DNA of 64,000 nt from Macrosoma leucophasiata (lineage: Eukaryota; Arthropoda; Insecta; Lepidoptera; Hedylidae). The DNA lies in assembly GCA_036365455.1 (NCBI GenBank), contig JAWQUS010000027.1, positions 12,512,501-12,576,500 on the forward strand, in the 5' to 3' direction. The position numbers and the translations under genes were made by a program. Under the pieces are notes generated by a model. It saw only the letters and a list, made by a program, of their open reading frames with translations, made no database searches and was not told where the DNA came from. This document shows positions 44,540-57,115 of this stretch, in pieces (position 1 is the first letter of the stretch; every line of letters starts with the position of its first letter).

Positions 44540-44830
44540 ACAATCTATATTCGATGTAAATGGGTATACGTGCTTTCAACTTTAAAACGTTCACTGTTGG
44601 CAACACCCATAGCGTGTAATCGACACCTATTTACAGGTACGGAATTACAGTCAAGGCGTGTCACAAATATTTTCCAAGACGGCGTGTGGCGGCACACTCG
44701 CGGCGTGTTTTTCAAATCCAAAAGGCAATGCGGCTCATACGCCCAATAGCCGTGCGCGTTTTCGTTAAATGCAAGGCGCGTACGCCGAACTGCCGTAGAA
44801 AAAAAATCGTACGCCGCACTGCCGTAGGGA
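44540..44830 (-). repeat. Rep-F copy 1
   Basis: A CG-containing repeat with GGCGTGTCACAAATATTTTC. The reverse complement, with neighbouring text, appears at 47770-48060. It is non-coding; the open frames are interrupted and unlike any family. Confidence 0.6.
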
Positions 44831-46433
44831 AAAAAATAAATTATAAACAATGGTAAGATTTTAGCGACCCTGCATGTAATGTTAATTTTAACAAATGTAG
44901 GTAAGCAAATACATGTTATTTTCAAAATATTTAAAAAACCATTAGGTATTTAATTAAACCGCGTGATATACATATTATATATTTATGGTATTTGTTGAAA
45001 ATAAATTGCTGCTTACTTGTATAAACCTTCATTTTAAAATTAACACAAAATATTATAACGTTTTCGTAGGTTTTCGCGAGCCGCATACATTGTAGAAATT
45101 AAACTTGCGGATTTTCTCGCGTATACAACACTCCCAAACTTCTTCATAAATAAAACAAAATATTATTAAAATAAAATAAATTGAGATCAATTTTTCAGGT
45201 ACACTGAATAATTTAACTTACTTTACTATAATAATAAATAACAATTTAACTAATTTTACTTAATATAATTTATTATGATTTGTAAAGAATTTAAATAAAG
45301 GTAACAGTTATTTAATACCTATACATAGCAACAATTACGCTTTGTCACCCTATTTCCTATAGCCAAACACATTGCTATAAATCAGAAAAAAGACGTTTAT
45401 TAACCATTGTCTAATGAAGATGTATAGAAATGTATTAATTTCGATAATAACACGGGTTACTACTTTGTACAGTGGCGACATTAAAAAAATGGAATAGGAT
45501 TCTCTTTTGGAACTTTTTTAGGTATCGAGTTTTTCTTAGTGTTTAAAAAGGTAGTTTACTGTCAACAAACACCTGAAGATGATCGTGTGATCGAAACCGG
45601 TTGGGTAAAATGATTAAATAGTAATAAATTAATTCCAACCAGTACAAGTGGATTTACTTTGATGCTGAAAATTATAATCTGTATTGGAGACATTATAATA
45701 ACTATTTAAACTTTATAAGACAATCGCATTATTTTTAAATTTTATAATTAATTGTAGTGCAGCTTCAATCTGCGGCAGTGGTGGTACTTCACGCCGCGCG
45801 TCATGTTCATAATACTTCCTGACCGGTAGAGATTGCGTAATGAAAGATGAGACCTTTCCTATAACTGCGCATAAGCTGTTTTCGTCCTAAGATACTCATC
45901 CAGACTTTATGGCGCCAAAATACCTTCTATAAACCATGTAATAAATATATCCATACCACATGTAAGTATTGATGTGAATGCTACCTTGTTCGATAGTGAT
46001 TTTGATACCATTAGAATTCGAATTCAAGTCGCAGGATGGTCTTACTATTTCTTACATATACACCAGTATGTCATGTGCCATTATCTACATGTTGTTGGGT
46101 GCGGCGGCGGTGGGCGGTTGGGCTGTCGTCATGTAGAAATTTTAGAAACTCATCTGATGCTGAATTAACTGTTCATAATGTAATGAACTTTGTATTCTAA
46201 TGAATGTTCATATTTACCGACCATTTATAGAAATAGGGATATTCAGATCTTAGTATCAGCACATTTAGACAGGATTAATTTAGTATGGTGTTACAGTTTC
46301 CCATTTTGTATCTCTGAATTCTATTCCACCAGTCAGCGTTATAAGCACCCTCTTAAAAGACAATACCTTTTTAAAAATCAATACGGTTTTCAATCAGGAG
46401 AAGTAGTGAAACCCAGTTATATTGTGTCTTGAC
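44831..46433. other. Intergenic between RBMX2 and INPP1 (convergent 3' ends)
   Basis: AT-rich. The phrase CTGAAGATGATCGTGTGATC near 45570 looks repeat-derived, but no second copy is in the window. No coding block is seen. Both neighbouring genes point towards this stretch. Confidence 0.45.
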
Positions 46434-49400
46434 CTACTCCTTACCAATAATGGTTTTAATTTTGTTAAAGATCTCTCGGTCCACATATGCTATGATTCCA
46501 TCAGAATTACAGTACTCTTTCGTATCAAGATTTTCGGTGTAGTTATAAATAACTGGAGAGCAATTTCCGTAGGTTATTATATCACCACCTCTTGCTCTAA
46601 GAATAGCATGTGGGGCACAGGTATCCCAGCAAAATGTTGTTCCTTGAGACACAATGTATGCGGCTGCTTCACCTGAAATAATAAAAAGAATTGGTATGGT
46701 GTCAATTCAAATATGTCCATCACTTGAAATTTTATTTTGGCAATGCATCAGCAAACCGATCTCTGATTTTTGTGTAGATGTCTATAGCATTCACCTATCA
46801 TGTAAATAGCATGCCTCTTTGCCTTCATTACATAAAAAGGAATACTTTTAAAATGACAAATAGATTGGTGACTAGTGGTGGCTAGGCTAGGGTCTTAAAA
46901 GGTTGACAACTTAATCTCTCACGTATCAGGAGGCCAATATTGTAATATTTCGCTTGTGACTTGACAGGTTTTTATGGTAATATTATGTCCCAAAATTATT
47001 TACAATTAAGGAAATTATGGTCACCCATTTGGTGAACAGTCAATACAAACGAAAATGAGACTACAATCTATTCAAAATAAAATGCTAGTCTCAACAAGTT
47101 TACTAAGTTAGAAGGGGTGCGCAGGTTACGCTACATGACATTGTGACAGTGTGTGTAGGTGAGTAGGTTTGTGTTTTATGGGCGGTAGAAGTAGGATAAT
47201 CATGCATAGGGTGTGTGTTCTTACAAAGTGAGGACAACTTATTTCTTAAACAGAAAAATATTAAATACACAAACATGAAAGAATCATGGCAAGTTTCATA
47301 CTTTGATTTGTACAAAAAAAGTTAGAAAAAGGTACAAGATAAAACGAATTAGAAATATTATCTAGGGAACCTAAAGAACATTTTCTGGTATGTAAATTAT
47401 TTTTAAATCACCGGAATAAAAATCGTCTTTAACCTAACAACAGCAGAAGCACTACATACTAAAGTTCAATTTCAAACTTTTTATTCCAGAGAGTTAAAAA
47501 TATTTTATGTATCAGGAAATGTTGTTTAGGTTCACTGGATAATATTTCCATGCTGTTTTACCGTGTACCTTTTTTCATTTTTTCTGTACAACTCTTGCCA
47601 TGATCCTTTCAGTTCATTCAGTATACCTCGATTTTCTAATTGGAGTGTTTGAGAGTAAAAAGGAATTTTAATTTAATTTCAAGGTGTTATAATTAAAATA
47701 TAAGTACCTATATTTATTTCAGATTTTTCGCAGTGTTATACAGAGTTATATAAATGATAATTGAATACAGAGTCCAGACCATATTCACAGTTGACTCATA
47801 AACCGCGCTGACCCTCGATGCGGGAAATAGCACGATGGGTGTGTCCAGCCGCACGTGTAGCGTGCGATTTTGTTTCCCTGCGGCAGTGCGGCGTGCACCT
47901 AGCCATGTATTACAAAAACACATCTGGTGTGTTAGCCTCACAACCATATGGAGTAGAAAAGCACGCCGTGCGTGTGCCGACGCACCGCCGACTTGGAAAA
48001 TATTTGTCACACGCCGTGCGTGTAGTACAGTGCCCCTTGGATAGATGTAGATTAGTAGTAGTATGATTCTAGCAGCGAATGTGATCAGATAGCAAAACAT
48101 AGGTACCTAGAGCAACTTTCATAAGTTTGTGACCCGCACCAGGCACTGATGTAACATTCCAAGACTCCTTCAACTTTTCAGATATTTCGGACTTTTCCGC
48201 TCCACTCATAAGCACAATATTGCTTTGGTTGCTATTTTCATTACTGCCTGACCAAATATGAGTGTCTCCATAACTTACTCCCCATATTATGCGGCCTTTA
48301 TCACTGTAAATTATGAAGAATATACAGTTTAAATTACACACTGACATTTAGGTATATGATAACACACAATTTATTTATTTATTTATTATCAATAAAGCAC
48401 ACAAAACAGATAACAATTCCATTTTACATTCAGGAGTTTGTATCAAAGTAATGATCTAAATTGTAATCCAAAACATGCATGCCTATAAGCTACATAAATT
48501 AATATTTAATTTTTATGAATTTTTTTTTTGCATAGAGATGGTACATAAAGGCAGACATGCAAGTGAACTTGAGATATAAAATAAAAAACGGAAAGGAAAA
48601 TTTGACTTCGGGCAGGAATTGAACCTGCGACTTCAGGATAACCAGTCCACTGGATTGGACTGGTTATCCTTTTTTCTTTAATTTTTAATATTCAGTTGTG
48701 AATGTTTACTATAATTTTTAGATCTCTTGTCTAATTTAAATGCGTCTACTCACAAATAGCTGATGACACTAAGAAGTTATATTTTTATTATTTCAGTGAT
48801 TTAAGATAGGACTTCAGGTCTAGCAATAGTGAGCTATTGTAATATGCCATAGAAAAAAAGTGCATACTTGTCATAAAATGGTTGATTAATGACACCAATC
48901 ACAGGTTCACCTGTAGATTTGAAATAAGCACCAATAAGAACAGTAACACACTGCAGACCATGTCCAGAAGTAGCCTCACCCCGCACACCTGCTATAAATT
49001 CTGCAGTTGCATCTGCAATAAGAAATCAAGATATTCAGCAAGACAAAAAACATATTTATAAGATATACCCAACAGAAAATTTTGTGAAAATCTTGCATCT
49101 TTATTTTTGTAATTTGTATCTTTGAATCAATGAAAGGTGATGCTGGTGGAAGTCTGCTGGCAGTTACCATATAAAAAAAAGATATCCTTCATGTGAATAA
49201 TCTTTATATTGCCCATATGGTTGCAGTTATTAAGTTAACAGTTAACACAATCTTGCTACACACATTAGATACAAGACACATACCTATTGGATCAATCCAA
49301 ACACCCAAGTCAGAAGGATTCAATGGTGGAAGATTTTTAGGTAAAGAATTACCAACAAAATTTCTCACTTCACTGTGAGCTGCATCCGCCATTCGCTTTG

Positions 49401-49731
49401 CAGTTTCTGGTGGGACAAGTTTTCTGAGCAATTCTGCAGTTAGTGTAGGATCTTTTTGTAAGCCAATGGACACACCGTCAATTTCTGCACACTCTTCCCC
49501 TCTAATATTGTTAACTAGACCTGATAGCGTTGACAGAATCTCATCTTTAGCAGATTCTTGTGCTAAAACATCCGCTATAGTTTTGAAATCTCTTTCGAAA
49601 CGGGTGTTAGCATCATTGCCGCATTTTTCAGCTATTAATATGCTGTCACCACTAGAACCACTACAGGAAGATCGAGCCACCCGTGCTGCTTTTTCGGATG
49701 CCCTTATTAAGGTTTCCAATACGTCCGTCAT
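46434..49731 (-). CDS. Inpp1: Inositol polyphosphate 1-phosphatase
   Basis: Four exons on the minus strand: 49284-49731, 48868-49012, 48107-48303 and 46434-46672 (stop TAG). They join in frame to 342 residues. Known role: Mg-dependent, lithium-sensitive removal of the 1-phosphate from inositol 1,4-bisphosphate and 1,3,4-trisphosphate in the cytosol, feeding the inositol pool. The metal site is visible: the Glu-Glu pair at residues 79-80 (NNIRGEECAE), the WIDPIDAT motif (Asp 147 and Asp 150, split by intron 1), and WDTCAPHAILRARGG with Asp 280. These are the signature motifs of the inositol monophosphatase superfamily, and the Glu-Glu spacing fits INPP1 better than IMPA or BPNT1. It is shorter than the vertebrate enzyme (about 400), mainly in the second half. 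Intron 3 holds Rep-F and MITE-E debris. A Rep-A copy lies 294 bases upstream of the ATG. Confidence 0.94.
46745..46842 (+). repeat. Rep-C 3' fragment in INPP1 intron 3
   Basis: Short tail with TTTTTGTGTAGATGTCTATA and GCATGCCTCTTTGCC followed by an A-rich end. It is antisense to the gene. Confidence 0.45.
46970..47660. mobile_element. MITE-E, decayed copy 3, in INPP1 intron 3
   Basis: Matches copy 1 in the interior (ATTATGTCCCAAAATTATTT, GGTGCGCAGGTTACG, GGTTTGTGTTTTATG, TATAGGGTG-like text, CTCGATTTTCTAATTGGAG) but lacks clear terminal repeats. About 250 bases of unrelated sequence interrupt it after 47320. Confidence 0.6.
47770..48060 (+). repeat. Rep-F copy 2
   Basis: The inverted partner of 44540-44830: CTTGGAAAATATTTGTCACA then CGCCGTGCG. 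It lies in INPP1 intron 3, ending close to exon 3. Confidence 0.6.
48600..48672 (-). repeat. tRNA-derived SINE (family G) with hairpin
   Basis: The minus strand reads GCAGGTTCAATTCCTGCC (B box), then GAAGTCAAATTTTCC, as in the RBMX2 intron element. The 5' half ends in a 13-base palindrome (GGATAACCAGTCC, loop, inverted). It lies in INPP1 intron 2. Confidence 0.6.
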
Positions 49732-50024
49732 TCTATATTATTTTTAAATTAAATTTGTATCATAACCTAGATATCGTAAAGTAGGTTCAAGAATAACACA
49801 CAATTCACAATTACTTATCAAAATGTAGCACTTTGTGAGAGAAGTGAGAAAACTAGATACGAGTCTCTCTTAATTTAAATTGAATCTTCAAATATTAATA
49901 GAAAAATCGATATTTACATTTTTCTCGATTTCTCGATTCGACATCGCCCGTCTATCCGTCACCCGCAAGAAGCTTGCCACAGAGGCCACAGACCAACAAC
50001 CAAGTTGACATTTGACAAGATTCT

Positions 50025-50425
50025 ATTTTTTTTTTGTTATTATGGCATCGCTATTACGCATATTGCCAGTGTCAAGTACAAAAACGATATTTCGTATTTA
50101 TTTAAGCAGCGTAAAAGTTAGTATAATATAGTCAGCCAATTACTTATTAAGTATGTCAGTCAAGTGAGTTACAGTCAAGTTATTCGAGTAAAGCGATGGC
50201 TACTTTACCAGAACATTTACAATGAAGTTTTGGAGGCAACCTGAAAGGTCGTGTTTTCGCACTGTTATTTTATTTCACTACACACGGGCACTGTAATAAA
50301 CCTATATCAAACAAAATGCCACCAAATTTATTCAATTAACTTAAAAATACACCAAGAAAATGAAATAAAATAAGAGCACCATAGGCCTCTTTCAAGGTTC
50401 CGGCAAAAAAAAAAAAAAAAAAATC
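50025..50425 (-). repeat. Rep-A copy A6 (INPP1 promoter side)
   Basis: Full-length copy in the direction of INPP1. The imperfect target duplication GACAAG(A/C)TTCT occurs at 50014-50024 and 50426-50436. The head motif is damaged here (GGTTCCGGCAAAA instead of CCCGCC) and is followed by an extra A run. Confidence 0.82.
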
Positions 50426-50464
50426 GACAAGCTTCTTGGTCACCCGTCATCGTCAACTTCATAG

Positions 50465-50805
50465 ATTAAAATATTTTTTTTTACGGCTATAGATTTTTAT
50501 ATAGCTCTTTTACAGCCAATCTTCAATGATTTTTATATTTTTGTAATGACAATGAATATGGAAAATGACGATTATTGGATGGTTCCGGAACATGATGTGA
50601 TGGCTCCAGTAAAGTGATGGCAACTCTACTAGGAGTTTTTACGAAGTTTTGAAAGCAACAAATCACTTCATTGCATTTTGTATAATATGATTTTCCTGAC
50701 CCATGCACGCTATCGAATGATTCATGATAAAAATTATACTGTTTTTACACATAAAAATACAAGTTTTGAAAACAATATCACGCTGCGACACTACTCTTTC
50801 ACACG
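50465..50805 (-). repeat. Rep-B copy B3
   Basis: Follows A6 closely. Shares ACGGCTATAG, CAGCCAATCTT, GATTATTGGATGGTTCC, TAGGAGTTTTTACGAAGTTT and AAAACAATATCACGCTGCG with B1. Confidence 0.65.
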
Positions 50806-53321
50806 CACCTTTGTTAAAGTTAGAGAAGGATATAAAATACACGAACTTTAACAAATATTTTGGTGCAACCGAATCTTAGTTCAGTACAATTCTTTTTTGG
50901 TTAGATGGCACCTAATAATGTATCTATGTCCCCGAATTACCAATCACAGAGACGAGGCGTTTGGCCTCAAGGGTGGCATGGCAACATATACGTTTTTGTG
51001 TTCGTGTAACTATATAATGCAGAATTCACTGACCAACTCACCATCAACCTAAACCGATCGCTTGCCACGTTGGCTACCATTAAATATTATTCATACATAG
51101 TATTAAATATTAGCAATTATAATTATGTAGAAATCTGTAACTAATTCTAGATTCTCGCTACAAACTAGCGCTAGTAAGAAAATTTAAATAAAATTCTCAT
51201 ATTGTTAATGAAATGAACATCATAAAATGTTAAATGTACGTCCTTGTTTATACAATAACACTATTTGCCGAAGGGTGGACCTGTAGACCTGAAGACCTGT
51301 AAAACAGGTTTTTTTAAACTTTAGTTCAGGCTCCAGTCTCCACAATAACATCACATACGACTGTCTGTTGATTTTGTATTGAATTGTATACGTATATTAT
51401 TGTTGACCTTATTGTTAAGAAATAAATTTCTTTTATTATTATTATATTATTATATTATTAGGCAGTTGAGACTACGCAAACACTGGGGTATTTCTTTGAC
51501 TACTTTCAGTCATGAAACGACTTTATATTTCGAACTCAGCACACTTCACTCCACTTCACTCAATTAACATTCACATCGTAGTCAAAGAGTAAACAAATCG
51601 TAGTTTTTGAGACACTAGCGCTATTGTGGCAGATACGCTGATCGAGATCCTGGACGCTTTTTCAAGTTCTCGTACCTACATGTCATTTAAGTCAGATAAC
51701 ACTCCTTCCTTTTACTATCCATCCTCGACCTGATGACCCTAGAGTTGACCAATCCAATGATATTAAATTCCCATTCCACAAACGGCTCTCCTAGTAATCC
51801 GAACCACAGGTTCCAGAAACTTGAGCTGTTAAGTAGCGTGAATTAGGTCTTCCGAAGCCGTTGCAGAATGACTATGACTAATGACTATAGATTATTATAT
51901 TGACAAGCATTGATTCTGCACACATTCTGCACGTGTATGCGAAGGTAAGGTGCCTAATTAATGGGTTTATGTTTGACACAAATTACAAACATCAATGTAA
52001 TTTTAAAGAGGGTATGTATGTGTATAGATACGTATACCTATACATACAGGTACTTACCCAGGTACCTCATGAACGAAACGTAAGCAGTGAATAAGTGTAC
52101 TAATTGACGTAAGTAAGTAGGTAACGTAATCCAGTCACCTCTATATTATTTAACTGTTAACTAATAAGGCCCTTTAATTTGGCAAATATTTTTTGCTCAA
52201 TCGTGGTTTCAAGGTCTTTATATTATCTTTGCGTGATCTTTGTCATGCGACACGCGCTCAGTTGACCTCATTGAAGCGTACTAAATCCAACTCTCCATTA
52301 CAATAAAAATTAAATGTAATAGGTTCTGTTTTATTACGGTATTGAAAATACTGATTCAGATTATGAAATATTAAATTATCTAATTTAAAAAAGTAACTCA
52401 TAGGTAGGTACTTCCAAATTGCTTATTATTAAAATCTTAGGATTATTATCATTTGGAGCCATTTAGTATCACAGTTTTTATTGAGCCTTTGCGCTCGACG
52501 ACTGCCTGGTGAAGTGAAGTAGACTACCAACGAAACGAAACAAAACGCCTACTTAATATCCTATGAGAAAGGCTCATTATTTTTAAATTCATTAAAGCCT
52601 TTCATCGTAACCTACTGCCCATGTAGTTTGGTTGTAATGATTCGCTACTAATAGACATAAAATCCCGCAGCTTCGTAGTAGACTTAATATCCTATTTCCC
52701 CTAGGTGGGGCAGAGGCCGTCGTACTACCGTAGTCCACTCAATATAAAAAAAACAAAGAAAATTGAAGAATAGTGGAGGTATGCATGTAGATAGACATGA
52801 GTGTGTATTACTGTGTATCCACTTACATAGATGTAGCTATTTGTAGAGTTCTTCTCCGAACGGTCGGGTCCATCAACATTGTCTGGTGGGCCTTCTTCAC
52901 GTGAATCTGCATCACTCTTCTTAACAGGTCCATATTTTACTCGGTAGCGGTCCTAGGGATGCGGGGGGGAGGGATCCTTGGTGTCATGAGACCCCCCAAA
53001 ATCAGACACAACTAATGTTGATATTAAAACAAAAATAAAATAATCAAAATCGCACTTATCCAAGCCATGACGCCGCGCCGACCCTCCTAAAATCATTGTA
53101 GGTATATGATACGTAATAATTATATTTCTGTTTTAAGGCATATGTTAATTTTGATTTTCTTTCATTAGGAATGGTATTAGCGATGTCCGATATCATTATT
53201 AGTTCAGCCATAAAACGATACTGATGGTTTTAGTGTCACGTGCAATAAGAAATACAAGGACAAATGGTCATTGTTTAATAAATTCAAACAATATCTTTGC
53301 ATTAGGTCAATGTAAATAATA
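50806..53321. other. Intergenic, mostly unassigned
   Basis: Begins with a short TTTGTTAAAGTT...AACTTTAACAAATATTTTGG inverted repeat (50806-50870), a relative of the hairpin at 58419. A faint Rep-C fragment lies at 50890-51060 and an ATT-rich microsatellite at about 51430-51460. No coding block is seen. Confidence 0.45.
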
Positions 53322-54602
53322 GGTTGGGGAAAAAGTCTTTTCGCATTATAGTATGTATGAACTTGTAATAAAATCTCTTTGGCTGTAGTATTTGTATCTG
53401 GCTGGTTTTGGTATCATTGAAAGTTAAAATTTTAAAGAACATAATTCCAAATTCAAATTAGGCAAATGTGTGATTTTCATTTGTTTTTCGTACTGTCAAG
53501 ATGAGTGAATCTAATGAAGAAATTCGATACATTCTAAAATTTTACTACAAAAAAGGTAAAAATGCAACGCAAGCCGCGAAAAATTTGCGATGTTTATGGA
53601 CCTAGTGCAGTGTCTGTGGGAGTAGCACAAATTTGGTTTAAGCGTTTTCAATCCGGAAATTTTGATGTCAAAGATGCACCTCGCTCTGGTCGCCCTATTA
53701 CGGATAAAATGGATGCCATTTTTGAAAAAGTGGAGCAAGATGGACATATCAGTAGTTACGACGTAGCTGAAGAACTGAGAATTGATCACAAAACAGTTTT
53801 GGCGCATTTGAAAAAAGCTGGGTACAAACAAAAGCTCGGTATTTGGGTACCTCACGAGCTCACTGAAAGAAACCTAATGAACCGTGTACTCATTTGTGAT
53901 TCTTTATTACGACGTAATGAAACCGAATCATTTTTGAAGAAGCTGATAAGTGGTGATGAAAAGTGGATCACGTACGACAAGAACGTGCGAAAAAGGTCGT
54001 GGTCAAAGGCCGGTCAGGCTTCACAGACTGTGACGAAACCCGGGTTAACTCGCAATAAGGTGATGTTGTGTGTGTGGTGGGATTGGAAGGGCATTATTCA
54101 TTATGAGCTATTACCACCAGGCAGGAGGCAGGATCGATTCTGAACTCAACTGCGAACAACTGATTAGATTAAAGCAAGAAGTTGAGAGAAAGCGGCCGGA
54201 ATTGATCAACAGAAGGGGTGTGGTGTTTCATCATGATAACGCTAGACCTCACACATCTATAGCCACTCAGCAAAAATTAAGAGAGTTTGGCTGGGAGGTG
54301 TTAATGCATCCGCCGTATAGTCCTGACCTTGCACCTTCAGATTTTCACCTGTTTCGGTCTCTTCAGAATTCTTTATGCAATGTTAGGTTAACATCACGAG
54401 AGGACTGCCAAATCCACTTGTCGCGGTATTTTGATGAGAAGTACCAAATTTTTTATAGCAATGGGATCATGTCCCTACCTACAAGATGGCAAAAGGTTAT
54501 CGAACAAAATGGTACATACATACTTTAGTTAAATTTAAATAAACTATATTAAAAAATGTTTTGAATTATCTTAAAAAAGGCGAAGAAACTTTTGCCCCAA
54601 CC
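53322..54602 (+). mobile_element. Mariner element, mellifera-like, 1281 bp, inactive
   Basis: Ends GGTTGGGGAAAAAGT and (inverted right end) GGTTGGGGCAAAAGT match over most of about 25 bases. TA precedes the left end (53320-53321), but GA follows the right end, so the target duplication has mutated. The length is full. Confidence 0.9.
53501..54528 (+). pseudogene. Mariner transposase with two frame breaks
   Basis: The start MSESNEEIRYILKFYYKKGK is good. A small indel near 53575 shifts frame into ICDVYGPSAVSVG. A second near 54125 separates HYELLPPG from the C-terminal third. In order: HTH DNA-binding halves, WVPHEL linker, first Asp in ISGDEKWITYD, second Asp in FHHDNARPHTS, third Asp in YSPDLAPSDFHLFRSL. 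All three catalytic Asp residues (D,D34D type) and the WVPHEL/YSPDLAPSD signatures are kept, so decay is recent compared with the other mariner here. The wording is closest to the mellifera subfamily. Confidence 0.9.
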
Positions 54603-56869
54603 GAGTTTCAATCTGTCGACAACTGCATTCATTTCCTATTAATATTAAAAACGCAACTTTGCCTATAGTAAACCACTGATTCATGAGTTTTTAATTAAAC
54701 GAATTGTCTTTTAATGAATGAGAGTATTGATGTAAAAATGAGAAAGGATATGCTTCGATGGTTTGCATTGCCTTTGATATTATAATGTTGAAAGGATGTC
54801 AAATGAGGCAATTTCGAAAATGAAAATACTTACAAGACCAAGGGGCGTATACGTAGTATTATTAGGTGCATATTCTCTGGTATCGTGTATTTATCTCGGT
54901 AACCATTAATTTGAAACAGAGAATATGTAATAATACTTTTGAAAGTAACTTTGTAGCAGGTACATTCCTGTCTTTTCTAAAAATATGGTAATGTACTGCA
55001 AAGATGCTATCGAAATTATGTCAACCGTGATACATCTCCAGTTCGGGAAACCAAGAAAAAACAATAAAATAAATTTAGAAAAAAATGTGTTGTAAAAGCC
55101 AGGAATATTTTTCTCAATCATTGCAGCTCTTCGACAGTTATATATAACCCTATGGTTGACTGGGAGATAATAATACAGTTCGATTTATGTACTTCATACA
55201 AAAAAAAGTAAAGCCTAACCTTAGTACAGTCAAGCTACGAGTCAAGTCCCCTTTTTACCGTGCGATTCTTAGATCTCTATGTCTATCTCTTTGGTACATG
55301 TCTAATGCTAGAGACTCTAGCATTAGACATGTACCCAAAGAGATAGACAATCGATTAAACATTGTTAGATTTATCGAGTCATAAGTGATTATAAATAAGA
55401 CCCGTCATAAAATACTGTTAGATGTTTCGCATAACATTTTATTGAAGATAGGTAATTAATCCTATTAGTTAATAGAAAGGTGCACTCTACGTATATAATT
55501 ATTTTTATGTATAAATTACGCATCACGTTATTTGTCCGCTTATCTAAAAACAATCAAATCATCAACTTGTTTTTGGACAAGCTTATTGTTCTTGGACCAT
55601 ATAGGGTCCATCTGCTGTTTCAGGGTAGGAATACTGAAACTTCTGTGAACCCCATTAGAATCAACAGACGACAGTTCTATTCCTCGAGTAAATACTCGTA
55701 TTAAACCACCGTAGCAGACGAATGTGCAGCTAACATTGGTGGTATGTGATTTTTGCAGTCCAATATCTACACTAAAACATAAACCCTTGATGTAGTTGCT
55801 TGTTAAATATAATGAGGACTCACCTCACCAACTACTTACTTGATTATTTTACCGTCGCAAAATATAATAAATATGGTGGAAGAGATTCGATATGTATGTT
55901 ACCTTAAATTTTTAGTACTTTTGTGTAGTTAAATGCTAGTAGTCTAACTTGTAAGTCTTACTTGTAATAATTTCAACTAAAAATTACGTCGCCGTAAACA
56001 AAGTACTTAGGTATTCTTTTGTTTACTTATAATTTTCATCACAGTAAACAAACCAATATAAAATAAATCATCTAATGTGACATTAGAATTTTCCTGAATC
56101 TGTAATACCTCTACATATATATAGGTATAATTGTATGTATGTATGATGATTATTATTATATAGGTACTTAAATACTTACATTATTGCATCATATGCTGTC
56201 AAAACATCAAATACCACCCTCTTATTCGGTAAGTGGATACTGTTTGTGTATTTACTACTATTAACATAGATTGCAGTGAACTCACAAAAATCAGAGATCA
56301 AAATGAACATTCTGCTCTGATTCGCCTCTGTGATAGTAATAACCATGGCCCATTAGGGCCATTAGCAGTCACTCCGATAGTCTAGTTTGTTATTTCCTTG
56401 TAAGATGTGCCCACTCGTGTAGGAATATCTATATTGTGTATGTGTCCGGTGTGAAGCTCCTTGTGTTGGTGCTTTGAGATCCGACTGGAGGGATTTCTAT
56501 ATCCTCCGGAGGCCGTTGACTTCTCATACCACGTCACGTGGAAAATCCATTAAATGTTCCTCTGCCTATGTATGAGCTCCAGTCTTCCTTTTAGTCGTAT
56601 CATGTAACAGCCGCCAGGGGATACATGGTCACATAGGGATAACTCGTAGGTATTCTAAAGTATGTAAATCTTCTATCTCTACATTCTTTACTAAAGTGCC
56701 ATTGTGTTATGAATTCAATTATAAGTGGTAAATACTTGCTTAAGGGTACATCTTATTTATTTCCCTGTTGCATTTGATTCTATCACTTATGATGATGACC
56801 AATAGGTATAGACTTGTTTGAAATTAGTTGCCAGATACTACGTCGGTCGTAGGTCTATGAATAAGTACT
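54603..56869. other. Intergenic with one strong palindrome
   Basis: AT-rich, no genes. Contains the palindrome at 55281-55348. Small open frames have no family features. Confidence 0.45.
55281..55348. repeat. Near-perfect palindrome, 33/34-bp arms with a 1-base centre
   Basis: Arms 55281-55313 and 55315-55348 (GTCTATCTCTTTGG...GCTAGAG) differ only by one extra G. It has almost no loop, so cruciform formation is possible. Confidence 0.88.
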
Positions 56870-57115
56870 TCATCTGTAGGGGCCGCATCTCCACATTACC
56901 TAATGTACCTACTCGCCGCTTAATGGTAGCATTCAGTGCTATCATATTCCGGTGAGGTGGTAATGTACGGCCCTATAATTTCTGACATAGAAGTGTAACA
57001 ACTTAGACCTCAGGAGTTGCTAAGCATTTACATTGAAATCTCTAATTTTTATGTAGATTATTATCTATAGGCTACAGTATTCACTTACCAATCTTACCAT
57101 CAATCTTATCCCCTT
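56870..57115 (+). repeat. Rep-C copy
   Basis: ATCTCCACATTACCTAATGT, GTGCTATCATATTCCGGTGA, ATGTACGGCCCTATAATTTC and a diverged 3' part. Confidence 0.7.

Noticed and set aside
47714..48100. 128-codon minus-strand frame and overlapping plus-strand frames
   Set aside because: They lie in Rep-F within an INPP1 intron; the other Rep-F copy does not keep the frame.
49193..49747. Plus-strand open frames over INPP1 exon 1
   Set aside because: Antisense shadows of a well-supported exon with catalytic motifs on the minus strand.
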